NCBI RefSeq assembly: GCF_010435965.1
Contig: NZ_JAAGAA010000007.1
Location: forward strand, 124,001 to 188,000
Direction: 5' to 3'
Length of the DNA stretch: 64,000 nucleotides
From: Crenobacter caeni
Lineage (GTDB): Bacteria; Pseudomonadota; Gammaproteobacteria; Burkholderiales; Chromobacteriaceae
This document shows, in pieces, positions 35,267 through 44,098 of the stretch; the stretch's first letter is position 1; every line of letters starts with the position of its first letter. The translations under genes and the position numbers were made by a program. The notes beneath the pieces were generated by a model. That model worked only from the letters and a program-made list of their open reading frames with translations. It was not told the origin of the DNA and did not search any database.

Positions 35267-37711
35267 TCAGTGCGTAGTGGCTAGCGGCTCGAGCAAGGGC
35301 AGTAAGGCCTGGGGTGCGGGCATCGGCCTGCCGTGCAGGTAGCCTTGCTGCAAGAGGCCGGGGTAGCGTTTGAGGTAGTCGCGCTGCCCGGCGGTCTCCA
35401 CGCCTTCGGCGACCACGGTGAAGCGCAGGCTGCGCGCGATCGAGACGATGCCGTCGACCAGCGCGCCGTCCTCCTCACTGCCCGGCAGCGGGCGGATGAA
35501 GCGCTGGTCGATCTTCAATTCGTCAATCGGCAAGGATTTCAGGTAGGCGAGCGATGAGTAGCCGGTGCCGAAGTCGTCGATCGAGAAGCGCACGCCGTCC
35601 TGCCTGAGCGTCGCCATTTTCTCCTGCGCAGCGCCCAGGCTTTCCAGCAGCAGCCCCTCGGTGATCTCCAGTGTCAGGCGGCGCGCGGCGAAGCCGTGCC
35701 GGCGGATCAGCGTGCGGATCTTGTCGACGAAGCCCGGCTGGCTGAAGTGGCGGGGGCTCAGGTTGACCGAGATGCCTTGCGCCAGGCCGGCACGGGCGAG
35801 GCGGGCGAGGGTGCGTGCGCTCTCTTCGAGCACCCAGTTGTCCATCTCGACGATCAAGTCGCTCTCTTCGGCCAGCGGGATGAAGGCGCCCGGCGGTACC
35901 AGTCCGCGCTCGGGGTGGTGCCAGCGCACCAGCGACTCGAAGCCGACGGTGCGTCCGTCGGCGTCCAGTTGTGGCTGCAGGTAGAGTTCGAGCTGCTGGT
36001 CGCTGATCGCGTGGCGCAATTCGCGCTGCAGGGTGTAGCGCGAGCGCGCGTGTTCGCCCATCGATTGTTCGAAGAACGCGACCTGGCCGCCCCCATGCGC
36101 GCGGGCGCGGCTAAGCGCCGTCTGCGCGTGCAGCAAGAGGCCGTGCGCGTCGTCGCCGGCCTCGCCAAGCGCGATGCCGATGCTGACCGACAGGCTGAGC
36201 GTCTCGTCCCCCGCCTCCACGCCGTCGCCGAGCGCCTGTTGCAGTGCGACCGCCAGCTGCAGCAGTCGGGTTGCCTCGTCTTCCTCGCGCAGTTCGGTCG
36301 AGCGTACCAGCAGCGCGAACTCGTCGGCGGTCAGCCGTGCGGCGAGCGCGTGCGGGGCCGCCTGCTCTAGCCATCCGGCCAGCGTCTTCAGCAGTTCGTC
36401 GCCGGCGACGACGCCGCGTGCCTCGTTGAATTCCTTGAAACGGTCGATATTGAGCAGCATCAGCGCGTGCGAGCCTTCGTGCGCTTCGGCGAGCTTCTCG
36501 ATCAGGTGCTGGCGGTTGGGCAGTCCGGTCAACGCGTCGACCCGGGCGGCGCGCCACGCCTCTTCCTGCGCCTGGCGGATCAGCCCCTGGTCGCTGAACA
36601 GCGCGACGAAGCGCTCGATGCGCCCGTCGGGCGCGCGCAGCGCACGGATGGTCATCCATTCAGGGTAGAGTTCGCCACACTTCCTGCGATTCCACAGTTC
36701 CCCCTGCCAGCGCCCGTCCCGTTCGAGTGCGGCGTACATCAGCCGGTAGAACGCGCCGTCCTGACGGCCGGACGAGAGCATGGAGGGCTTCTGGCCGACG
36801 GCTTCGGACGCACTGTAGCCGGTGATCTCGCAGAAAGCCGGGTTGACGGCGAGGATGCGGCTTTGCGCGTCGGTGACCACGATGCCTTCGGCCGCGCTGT
36901 CGAACACCTGCTGCGCGAGCTTGAGCTGCGCGTTGTTCTCGACCAGGTGCGCGCGGTCGCTGCGGCTGCGTTCGACGCCGGCGTTGAGCGCGCGGGCGAG
37001 GCTGGCCAGCTCCGCAAAGCCGTCTTCGGCCAGCGGCTCATAGTCGTCGATCAGGTGCGCGTCTTCGGCGTGGCGGGCGATCCGGACGAGCGGCCGGCCG
37101 ACGTAGCGGTGCAGCCACCACGAGAGCAGCGCGGCGAACAGCAGCATGCCTCCCCACTCGGCGAGGCGGCGCAGCAGAAGGACCTCCACACGCTGCGCCT
37201 GCTCTGCTTGGTAGTTGTGGCTGATCCAGACCACGCCCTTTTCGCGGTTGCTGATCATGCCAGGCGGCGCGGGCGGCAGGTAGGGCACCATGATGCGGGT
37301 AGTGTGCGCGGCCGGGTCGGGGTCGAGCTGCGCTTCCAGGCCCTGGCGGGTGCGCTCGAAACGGCGGTCGTCCCAGCCCGGCAGTACCTGCGCCGCCATC
37401 TGGCCGCGTGCGTAGCCCCGGCCGCCTAGGGCGATGCGGCCTTCGGGGTCGACCAGCGCGATGCGCACGTCGTCGTGCTGAGCCTGCGCGAGCAGGATTT
37501 CCGACTGCACAAGGTCTGGCCGGCTGTGCAGCAGTTCGTCGGCGAGGCGCGCGAAGCGGGCGCCTTCCTCGCGGACATGGGCTTCGGTGGCGGCTTCCAG
37601 TACGCCGCGCTCCTGGCGGAGGGCCTCGACGCCGGTCAGCACGACGGTCAGCGTGACGGCGAGCATCACCGACAGCGGCAAGAGGATGCGCAGGGATGGC
37701 GGACGTGTCAT
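35267..37711 (-). CDS. PAS-GGDEF-EAL cyclic-di-GMP protein with degenerate cyclase site
   Basis: 814 residues. Membrane spans at about 8-28 and 186-205 enclose a periplasmic sensor region; then a short HAMP-like linker, PAS (about 262-375), GGDEF (about 388-550) and EAL (about 563-805) domains. The cyclase signature is ARLTADEFALL (TADEF instead of GGDEF, 461-465), so cyclase activity is unlikely. The EAL site is FESLVRW (ESL, 592-594) with NLSPRHF, LEITEG, IDDFGTGYSSL, KID and AEGVET retained, so phosphodiesterase activity is plausible. Its ATG overlaps the stop of the substrate-binding lipoprotein gene, so the pair is one operon under a predicted FNR-type promoter. Confidence 0.93.
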   Translation of the reverse strand: MTRPPSLRILLPLSVMLAVTLTVVLTGVEALRQERGVLEAATEAHVREEGARFARLADELLHSRPDLVQSEILLAQAQHDDVRIALVDPEGRIALGGRGYARGQMAAQVLPGWDDRRFERTRQGLEAQLDPDPAAHTTRIMVPYLPPAPPGMISNREKGVVWISHNYQAEQAQRVEVLLLRRLAEWGGMLLFAALLSWWLHRYVGRPLVRIARHAEDAHLIDDYEPLAEDGFAELASLARALNAGVERSRSDRAHLVENNAQLKLAQQVFDSAAEGIVVTDAQSRILAVNPAFCEITGYSASEAVGQKPSMLSSGRQDGAFYRLMYAALERDGRWQGELWNRRKCGELYPEWMTIRALRAPDGRIERFVALFSDQGLIRQAQEEAWRAARVDALTGLPNRQHLIEKLAEAHEGSHALMLLNIDRFKEFNEARGVVAGDELLKTLAGWLEQAAPHALAARLTADEFALLVRSTELREEDEATRLLQLAVALQQALGDGVEAGDETLSLSVSIGIALGEAGDDAHGLLLHAQTALSRARAHGGGQVAFFEQSMGEHARSRYTLQRELRHAISDQQLELYLQPQLDADGRTVGFESLVRWHHPERGLVPPGAFIPLAEESDLIVEMDNWVLEESARTLARLARAGLAQGISVNLSPRHFSQPGFVDKIRTLIRRHGFAARRLTLEITEGLLLESLGAAQEKMATLRQDGVRFSIDDFGTGYSSLAYLKSLPIDELKIDQRFIRPLPGSEEDGALVDGIVSIARSLRFTVVAEGVETAGQRDYLKRYPGLLQQGYLHGRPMPAPQALLPLLEPLATTH

Positions 37712-38697
37712 GAGGGGTGCCCGCTGACAAAGCGCGCGTCAATCAGAGTGGTCTGCCCGGATGCGCGTGCGTCGATATTGTCGGCCGCCAGCCTGAGCAC
37801 CAGCTCTGCGGCGACGTCGGCAAGTTGCGGGGGGCTGCCCGCGAGCAGGCGCCGGTTGTCGGCGAGGCCGCACGGCTTGAGCCCGGCGAGGGTACGCGCG
37901 GCCTGGGTGTCGGGCAGCCCCAGCCAGCGGGCGATTGCGCGCTGCTGGCCGCTGTCGTTGGCCCGCCACGCGGCAAGCCCGCGCAGATGGGCGTCGACCA
38001 GTGCGGCCACCGCTTCTGGCTTGGCAAGGAGAGCCTCTTCGCGCACGGCGACCACGTCGAAGATGGTGTCCGGCAGGCTGCGGCTGTCGAACAGCGCGTG
38101 TCCGCCGTTTGCCAGCAGGCGGGTGGCGACCGGCGGGAAGCTGATCACCGCGTCGATTTCGCCCGCCTGCCACGCGGCTTCCTGTGCGTCGATATTGATG
38201 TCGAGCAGCTGAACGTCGGCAGGGGAGAGCCCGGCCGTCTTGAGCGCGCCGGCGAGCATCAGCGCGCCGGTTGCAGAGCGCTCGAAGCCGATGCGCTTTC
38301 CCGCCAGCGCGGCGAGGTCGGGCAGGGTGTCACGGGCGATGAGCATGTCGGCGCCGGCCGAACTGTCGAGTACCAACACGATGGAGAGCGGGATGCCGCC
38401 GGCTCGCGCGCGCAGCACCTCGTCCAGCGTCAGCGTCGCCGCGTCGACGACGCCGGCCGAGAGCGCGTGCAGCGAGGCGCTGGCCGAGCCGAGTTCGACC
38501 AGGCGCACGTCCTCCGCCGCCAGCACGCCCTGTTGCTGGGCCAGCCACAAGAAACCGTGGCCGGGCCACGGATGGGTCGACAGCTTGAGCGGCGGTGCGG
38601 GCGCGCAGGCAGGTAGCAACGCCGTCAGCGCAGTCAGGGCGCTGCCGGCGAGCAAGCCCCTGCGCACGCGGCTGTGCTGGGCGCTGGGTGGCGGCAT
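37708..38697 (-). CDS. ABC-type substrate-binding lipoprotein, NMT1/TauA-like, linked to c-di-GMP protein
   Basis: 329 residues. Basic N terminus, hydrophobic stretch and lipobox LLPAC (Cys31), then a periplasmic binding-protein fold of the NMT1/THI5/SsuA class (KLSTHPWPGHGFLWLAQQQG near 38; AGKRIGFERSATGALMLAG in the middle). No permease or ATPase genes adjoin it. Being in an operon with a transmembrane GGDEF-EAL protein, it probably acts as a periplasmic ligand sensor that feeds the cytoplasmic phosphodiesterase. The ligand is unknown; nitrate, taurine-like or pyrimidine molecules are family precedents. Confidence 0.85.
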   Translation of the reverse strand: MPPPSAQHSRVRRGLLAGSALTALTALLPACAPAPPLKLSTHPWPGHGFLWLAQQQGVLAAEDVRLVELGSASASLHALSAGVVDAATLTLDEVLRARAGGIPLSIVLVLDSSAGADMLIARDTLPDLAALAGKRIGFERSATGALMLAGALKTAGLSPADVQLLDINIDAQEAAWQAGEIDAVISFPPVATRLLANGGHALFDSRSLPDTIFDVVAVREEALLAKPEAVAALVDAHLRGLAAWRANDSGQQRAIARWLGLPDTQAARTLAGLKPCGLADNRRLLAGSPPQLADVAAELVLRLAADNIDARASGQTTLIDARFVSGHPS

Positions 38698-38727
38698 GGC
38701 GGGACGATGCTAATTATTCTTAATGCA

Positions 38728-38733
38728 ATTCTA
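38728..38733 (-). promoter_or_regulatory. -10 box TAGAAT of the binding-protein/GGDEF-EAL operon
   Basis: TAGAAT reads 38733 to 38728 on the minus strand (five of six match). The predicted start near 38721 places the upstream FNR box centre about 41 bases upstream, the class II activator position, and leaves a leader of about 23 bases to the ATG at 38697. Confidence 0.6.
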
Positions 38734-38754
38734 TACTTAATGCTGAACGTATAT

Positions 38755-38768
38755 TTGATCCAGATCAA
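38755..38768. promoter_or_regulatory. Perfect FNR/ANR box TTGAT-CCAG-ATCAA
   Basis: Exact match to the FNR-family consensus TTGATnnnnATCAA, inside an 18-base dyad ATTTGATC-CA-GATCAAAT (38753-38770). It lies in the 84-base gap between hrpA and the binding-protein gene, and centre-to-start spacing fits FNR-dependent activation under low oxygen. A related CRP/DNR protein could also bind. Confidence 0.75.
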
Positions 38769-38781
38769 ATTGCAGGGCAGG

Positions 38782-41700
38782 CTAAGCACCGCGCGGCAAC
38801 GCGTCCCACACCTTTTGCAGGCGCTTGAGCGACACCGGGTAAGGCGTCTTCAGCTCCTGCGCGAACAGGCTGACCCTCAATTCCTCGATCTGCCAGCGGA
38901 ACGCCAGCAGTTCGGCCGACGCCTCGCCGGTTTCGCTGTCCGCGGCGACACGCGCTTCCCAGCGCTGCCACAGCTCGCGGATCTCGGCTGCGCGCTGGCC
39001 GTCGCGCTGCGGGCTCGTCACCTGCTTGTCCATGCGCAGCCCCATCGCCTTCAGGTAGCGCGTCAGGTGCGGCAGCTGTGCCCACGGCGTCGCCGCGAGA
39101 AAGCCCGGGTAGACAAGCGCGTCGAGTTGCCCCTTCAGCTCCCAGCCGAGCTTGTGTTTGGCGATGCGGGCGGCGAGCGGCGGGTATTCGGCCGCGATCT
39201 GCGTAAGGTAGCCCATCACCGCTTGGGTGACCGCCGGCAGCCGCGCGCGCGCGCGCGCCTTCTGTTCGTTGAAGGCCTTCTCGCTGCGCGGCAACTCGTC
39301 GTCGCCGACGAAGGCGCGGTCGCAGATGCACGCGAGCACGTCGGCGAGCAGCACATCGGCGTTGCCAATGGCCCTCAGTTGCAGTGCCGCCTGCTGGAAG
39401 CCGGACGGCCCCTTGCCCAGTTGCTTGACTTGTTCTTTCATCTGCAACTGCAACAGGCGCACTACGCCCTTGCGGTGCGCACGCGTGGCGGCCAGCTCGG
39501 TGTCGTAGAGGCGCAGCGCGACGCGGCCCTCGGCTTCCAGCGTCAGCGCCGGGTAGCCGGTCAGTTGCTGGCGCCCGCGCGCGAACTGGATCGATTCGGG
39601 CAGCTCGCCGATGTCCCACGCGGTGACGTTCTCGCGCTCGAATTCGGCGCTGGTGTCGCGGAAGGTCAGTTGCGCGGCCTGGCCGAACTGCTTTTGCAGG
39701 GCGGCGAGATCGCGGCCGAGGCCGATCTCCTGCTTGCCGTCGTCGACCACGCGGAAGTTGAACAGCAAGTGCTCGGGCAAGGGGTGCGCGTAGAAGCCCG
39801 CCTCGTCGACGCGCACGCCGCCGCTCTCGCGCAGGATGAAGCGCGCCAGTTGCGGCGCGATCGGTGCGCCCATGTCCGGGTCGGTCGACAAGAAGCGGGT
39901 GACGAAGTCGGGCACCGGCACGCACAGCCGGCGGATCTGCTTGGGCTGGTTCTTGATTAGCGCGGTGAGCTTCTCGCGCACCATGCCCGGCACCAGCCAC
40001 TCGAACGGCGCGGCCTCCAGCCGGTTGAGGCTGGAGAGCGGCACATCGATGGTCACCCCGTCGAGCACATGGTTGGGCTCGAAGCGGTAGCGCAAACGCA
40101 TGCGCCCGTCCGCGTGTTCCCACCACTCGGGGAACTGGTTGACCGTCACGTGCTGCGCGGCGTGCCGCATTAGCTCTTCGCGCGTCAGGTGCAAAAGCTT
40201 GGGGTCGGCCTTCTCGGCCTCGCTGCGCCACGCCTCGAAGCTAGCCGCGTCGACGACATGGGCCGGGATCTTCTGCGCGTAGAAATCAAACAGCGCATCC
40301 TCGTCGATCAGCACGTCCTGGCGGCGCGCCTTGTGTTCGAGCGCCTCGACGTCGCGGATCAGCTGCGCGTTGCGCTGGAAGAAGGGCGCGTTGCTGACAT
40401 ACGCCATCTCGACCAGCGCGCCGCGGATGAACAGCTCGCGTGCCTCCTCGGGCGCGATCCTGCCGTAGCTGACCGGGCGGCGCGCGATGAGCGTCAGCCC
40501 GAACAGCGTGACCCGCTCACTGGCGACCACCTCACCGCGCGCCTTGTCCCAGTGCGGGTCGAAGTAATGGTATTTGACGAGGTGCGGCGCCAAGGGCTCG
40601 ATCCACTCGGGTTCGATGCGGGCGACGCAGCGCGCGTACAGCCGGCTGGTCTCGACGATTTCGGCGGCGACCAGCCACTTCGGCTTGGCCTTCTTCAGGC
40701 CTGAGCCGGGGAAGACGTGAAACAGGCTGCCGCGCGCGCCGGTGTACTCGTCGCCTTCCAGCGCCTTTTGACCGACGTTGCCGATCAGGCCGGTGACCAG
40801 CGCCTTGTGCAGCTTCTCGTAGTGCAGGGCTTCGAGCTGGCGGCGCTTCTTGTCGCCCATCTGCTGCGGTGCCTCGGGCGCGGCCGCGTGAGCGTCCTCG
40901 CGGCGGATCAGCCCCATGTCGTTGGCGATCTCGGCCAGTTGCGCGTGCAGGTCGCGCCATTCGCGCAGGCGCAGGTGCGACAGGAAGTGCGCGTGGCAGG
41001 CGTCGATCAGCTGGCGGTTGGATTTTTTGTGGCGCACCGCGTCCTGGAAGAAGTCCCACAGCGCAAGGTAGGACAAAAAGTCCGAGCGCTCGTCTGCAAA
41101 GCGTGCCTGCGCGCGGTCGGCTGCTTCGCGCGCGTCGAACGGGCGCTCGCGCGGGTCCTGGATGGAGAGCCCCGACGCGATGATCAGCACCTCGCGCACG
41201 CAGTCAAAGTCGCGCCCGGCCAGCAGCATGCGCCCGACGCGCGGGTCGACCGGGATGCGCGCGAGTTCCTTGCCGGTGGCGGTGAGTTCGCCCGCGTCGT
41301 CCACCGCGCCCAGTTCGTGCAGCACCTGGTAGCCGTCGGCGACCAGGCGGCCGGATGGCGCCTCGAGAAACGGGAAGGCGTCGACGCGGCCAAGGCCGAG
41401 CGAGGCCATGCGCAGGATCACCGCGGCGAGGTTGGAGCGCACGATCTCGGGGTCGGTGAACGGCGCGCGCGCGTTGAAGTCTTCCTCGTCGTAGAGGCGC
41501 ACGCAGACGCCGGCCTCGACGCGGCCGCAGCGGCCGGCTCTCTGGCGCGCCGCCGCCTGCGAGACCTTCTCGACCAGCAGTTGCTCGACCTTGGCGCGCG
41601 GGCTGTAGCGCTTGACGCGTGCGAGGCCGGTGTCGACCACGTAGCGGATGCCGGGCACGGTCAGCGAGGTCTCGGCGACGTTGGTCGACAACACCACGCG

Positions 41701-42720
41701 GCGGCCGCCGGAGGGCTTGAAGATGCGCTGCTGCTCCTCGTTGGAGAGGCGGGCGAACAGGGGCAGGATCTCGTAGCCCTTGAGGCCGGACTTTCTCAGC
41801 TTCTCGGCGGTGTCGCGGATCTCGCGCTCGCCGGGCAGGAACACCAGCACGTCACCGGCGCCCAGGCGCGACAGTTCGTCGACGGCGTCGACGACGGCGT
41901 CTTCCATCTCGGTCTCGCGCTCGTCCTCGTCGCGCGACTTGAGCGGGCGGTAGCGCACCTCGACCGGGTAGGTGCGGCCAGACACCTCGATCACCGGCGC
42001 GCCGTCAAAATGCTTGGAGAAGCGTTCGGCGTCGATGGTCGCCGAGGTGACGATCACCTTGAGGTCGGGGCGGCGCGGCAGCAACTGCTTCAGGTAACCC
42101 AGCAGGAAGTCGATGTTCAGGCTGCGCTCGTGCGCCTCGTCGATGATGATCGTGTCGTACGCCTCGAGGTAACGGTCGGTCTGCGTCTCGGCGAGCATGA
42201 TGCCGTCGGTCATCAGCTTGACGAGGCTCCTGTCGGAAAGCTGGTCGGTGAAGCGCACCTTGAAGCCGACCGTCTCCCCCAAGTGGCTGCCCAGCTCGTC
42301 GGCGATGCGGCTGGCGACCGAACGCGCGGCGAGGCGCCGCGGCTGGGTGTGGCCGATCAGCCCGAATACGCCACGGCCAAGCTCCAGGCAGATCTTCGGC
42401 AGCTGGGTGGTCTTGCCCGAGCCGGTTTCGCCGCACACGATCACCACCTGATTACGCGCGATCGCGTCGCGGATTTCGTCGCGGCGCAGGTTGACCGGCA
42501 ACGCGTCGTCAAAGCGCGGCACGGGCAGCGCAGCGCGCCGCGTTTCAACCTTCTGCCGCGAGCGCTCGATGCGCTCGGCGGTTTCCTTGAGCAGGCGCTG
42601 TGCGTCCTGGCCGCGCGCGACGCGCTTTTCGGCGTCCGCGAGGCGGCGCCGGAGGGCGTGGCGGTCGCGGATCAGGCAATCGGGCAGGGCTTTTTTCAGG
42701 GCGGCGACGTTCAGGGACAT
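38782..42720 (-). CDS. hrpA: ATP-dependent RNA helicase HrpA
   Basis: 1312 residues from the ATG at 42720 (MSLNVAALKKALPD); an upstream in-frame ATG at 42768 adds 16 unlikely residues. DEAH-box helicase: Walker A GETGSGKTTQLPKI, motif II DEAHERSLN, SAT motif VTSATIDAERF, and the helicase C motif QRAGRCGR, then HA2, OB and the DUF3418 C-terminal domain. HrpA rescues ribosomes stalled on mRNA and contributes to mRNA processing. A -10 box TATAAT lies upstream. It is leftward and ends 84 bases from the binding-protein gene, with no terminator seen. Confidence 0.95.
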   Translation of the reverse strand: MSLNVAALKKALPDCLIRDRHALRRRLADAEKRVARGQDAQRLLKETAERIERSRQKVETRRAALPVPRFDDALPVNLRRDEIRDAIARNQVVIVCGETGSGKTTQLPKICLELGRGVFGLIGHTQPRRLAARSVASRIADELGSHLGETVGFKVRFTDQLSDRSLVKLMTDGIMLAETQTDRYLEAYDTIIIDEAHERSLNIDFLLGYLKQLLPRRPDLKVIVTSATIDAERFSKHFDGAPVIEVSGRTYPVEVRYRPLKSRDEDERETEMEDAVVDAVDELSRLGAGDVLVFLPGEREIRDTAEKLRKSGLKGYEILPLFARLSNEEQQRIFKPSGGRRVVLSTNVAETSLTVPGIRYVVDTGLARVKRYSPRAKVEQLLVEKVSQAAARQRAGRCGRVEAGVCVRLYDEEDFNARAPFTDPEIVRSNLAAVILRMASLGLGRVDAFPFLEAPSGRLVADGYQVLHELGAVDDAGELTATGKELARIPVDPRVGRMLLAGRDFDCVREVLIIASGLSIQDPRERPFDAREAADRAQARFADERSDFLSYLALWDFFQDAVRHKKSNRQLIDACHAHFLSHLRLREWRDLHAQLAEIANDMGLIRREDAHAAAPEAPQQMGDKKRRQLEALHYEKLHKALVTGLIGNVGQKALEGDEYTGARGSLFHVFPGSGLKKAKPKWLVAAEIVETSRLYARCVARIEPEWIEPLAPHLVKYHYFDPHWDKARGEVVASERVTLFGLTLIARRPVSYGRIAPEEARELFIRGALVEMAYVSNAPFFQRNAQLIRDVEALEHKARRQDVLIDEDALFDFYAQKIPAHVVDAASFEAWRSEAEKADPKLLHLTREELMRHAAQHVTVNQFPEWWEHADGRMRLRYRFEPNHVLDGVTIDVPLSSLNRLEAAPFEWLVPGMVREKLTALIKNQPKQIRRLCVPVPDFVTRFLSTDPDMGAPIAPQLARFILRESGGVRVDEAGFYAHPLPEHLLFNFRVVDDGKQEIGLGRDLAALQKQFGQAAQLTFRDTSAEFERENVTAWDIGELPESIQFARGRQQLTGYPALTLEAEGRVALRLYDTELAATRAHRKGVVRLLQLQMKEQVKQLGKGPSGFQQAALQLRAIGNADVLLADVLACICDRAFVGDDELPRSEKAFNEQKARARARLPAVTQAVMGYLTQIAAEYPPLAARIAKHKLGWELKGQLDALVYPGFLAATPWAQLPHLTRYLKAMGLRMDKQVTSPQRDGQRAAEIRELWQRWEARVAADSETGEASAELLAFRWQIEELRVSLFAQELKTPYPVSLKRLQKVWDALPRGA

Positions 42721-42754
42721 GGGGCAGGGCAGGCAGGGGACAGACAAGGCGCGG

Positions 42755-42760
42755 ATTATA
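42755..42760 (-). promoter_or_regulatory. -10 box TATAAT of hrpA
   Basis: Minus-strand TATAAT from 42760 to 42755, about 34 bases upstream of the hrpA start codon. The -35 is weak and lies within the end of the LD-carboxypeptidase gene. Confidence 0.45.
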
Positions 42761-42788
42761 CCCGCCAAGGCGCCGCCTCGCCCGCCCG

Positions 42789-43910
42789 CTACATCAGTTC
42801 GGTCAGCGCCGCGGTGTTCAGCCCCGCGAGTGGGTAGGTCGGGTAGTCGGGGAAGGTGACGCGGTAGCCCGCGCCATCGGACGTGAGACTTGCGTGAGTG
42901 CCCAGCGGGAAGGTCGCCTTGTTGCTAGTGTGGCCGAACGGGAAGCCGGTCAGCACCGGCACGCCGGTGACGCTGGCCACGTGCGCGGCAACCGTCGCGA
43001 GCGTGTACGAGCTGTCGTAGTGGTCGCGGGTATTGGCCTGGTCGAAGTCGCCGAACACGATCGCCTTTTGGCGGCCGAGCACGCCGGCGAGGTTCAGTTG
43101 CTGCAGCATGCGCTCGACGCGGTAAGGCTGCTCGCCGACGTCCTCGACAAACAGGATGCCGCCGTCGATCTTCGGCAGGTAAGGCGTGCCGGCCAGGTGC
43201 GCGAGCACGGTGAGGTTGCCGCCCCACAGCACACCCTCGGCCTTGAGCGTCGGCGAGAATGGCGTATCGACACGGATCGACAAGGGGCGGGCGGTGGTCG
43301 CGCTGACAAAATCGCTCATGGTCAGCACGCTGGGCGCCGCGGCGCCGAAGTCGCTGTAGAGCATGGGCCCGGCGAAGCTGGTCACGCCGCCCTGGCTCAG
43401 CAAAGCCATCTGGATCGCGGTGAAGTCGCTAAAACCCATCACCAGCGTGCCCGCTTCTTTCAAGAGCGGGCACAGCCGCTGCCAGTTGATCCACGGCAGG
43501 ATGCGCATCGCGCCGTAACCGCCGCGCGCGGCGAGGACGAGCTTGGGCACGTCAGAGGCCTGGATGTCGTTGAAGTCGGCCGCGCGTTCGGCATCCGTCC
43601 CGGCAAAGCGCTGGTAGCGCCTGGCCAGGCACTGGGTGTTGGAGAGCCGGTAGCCGGCGCGCGCGAGGCGCAGCACGCCGCGCTCGGCGCGCTCGAAGCT
43701 GGGCATCAAGCCGGACGGCGCGACCACGCGCAGCGTCGGGCCGCCTGCGGCAAAGGCAGGCAGGTTGGCAGGGGGCAGGGCTTGGGTCTGGGCAGTCATC
43801 GTCTTGACGGGCGATCGGCAACCGGCGAGCAAGGCCAGCACGCTGCCGGCGGCCAGGGCTCCAAGCAGGGTGCGACGCGCGGGGTCGGGCTGGGTATGCA
43901 TGGCGGTCAT
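42789..43910 (-). CDS. Exported LD-carboxypeptidase, peptidase family S66 (LdcA-like)
   Basis: 373 residues. The N terminus has a twin-Arg (ARRTLLGALAAGSVLALLAGC) preceding a lipobox LAGC, so it is predicted to be an envelope lipoprotein, possibly Tat-exported. The catalytic triad regions are visible: nucleophile Ser in VMGFSDFTAIQM, Glu in VEDVGEQPYRVERML, His in LTGFPFGHTSNK. S66 enzymes remove D-Ala from the tetrapeptide of murein fragments during recycling. E. coli LdcA is cytoplasmic; gonococcal LdcA is periplasmic, and this one fits the latter. Leftward and divergent from cysD. Confidence 0.88.
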   Translation of the reverse strand: MTAMHTQPDPARRTLLGALAAGSVLALLAGCRSPVKTMTAQTQALPPANLPAFAAGGPTLRVVAPSGLMPSFERAERGVLRLARAGYRLSNTQCLARRYQRFAGTDAERAADFNDIQASDVPKLVLAARGGYGAMRILPWINWQRLCPLLKEAGTLVMGFSDFTAIQMALLSQGGVTSFAGPMLYSDFGAAAPSVLTMSDFVSATTARPLSIRVDTPFSPTLKAEGVLWGGNLTVLAHLAGTPYLPKIDGGILFVEDVGEQPYRVERMLQQLNLAGVLGRQKAIVFGDFDQANTRDHYDSSYTLATVAAHVASVTGVPVLTGFPFGHTSNKATFPLGTHASLTSDGAGYRVTFPDYPTYPLAGLNTAALTELM

Positions 43911-44002
43911 GGGTCAGGTCGCAATGATAACAGTCTAGGTGTTCGCCGCCCGTCTTCTTGTTATTCCCGAAACATCTATTGATTGAATAGTGCCCGGCCA
44001 TA

Positions 44003-44014
44003 TGGATATATCCA
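44003..44014. promoter_or_regulatory. 12-bp perfect palindrome TGGATATATCCA upstream of cysD
   Basis: Lies in the 188-base gap between the divergent LD-carboxypeptidase and cysD genes, 85 bases before the cysD start, in an AT-rich patch; it overlaps another palindrome, CCATATGG (43999-44006). No clean -10/-35 pair is seen. A CysB-type site may be present but the motif is not one I can identify. Confidence 0.4.
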
Positions 44015-44098
44015 GACGGTTTTGCGCGGGTCTGAGTGCTTGGGTAGATTGCTCTTCCATGACAGGACAATAGCCGGCGCGACCGGCTGGGGGCACCG

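Noticed and set aside
36467-37429. Long plus-strand ORF opposite the GGDEF-EAL gene (and similar long ORFs opposite hrpA, fimV and the EPS genes)
   Set aside because: High-GC antisense shadows: composition is Arg/Gly/His-rich without domains, and the opposite strand has clear protein families.
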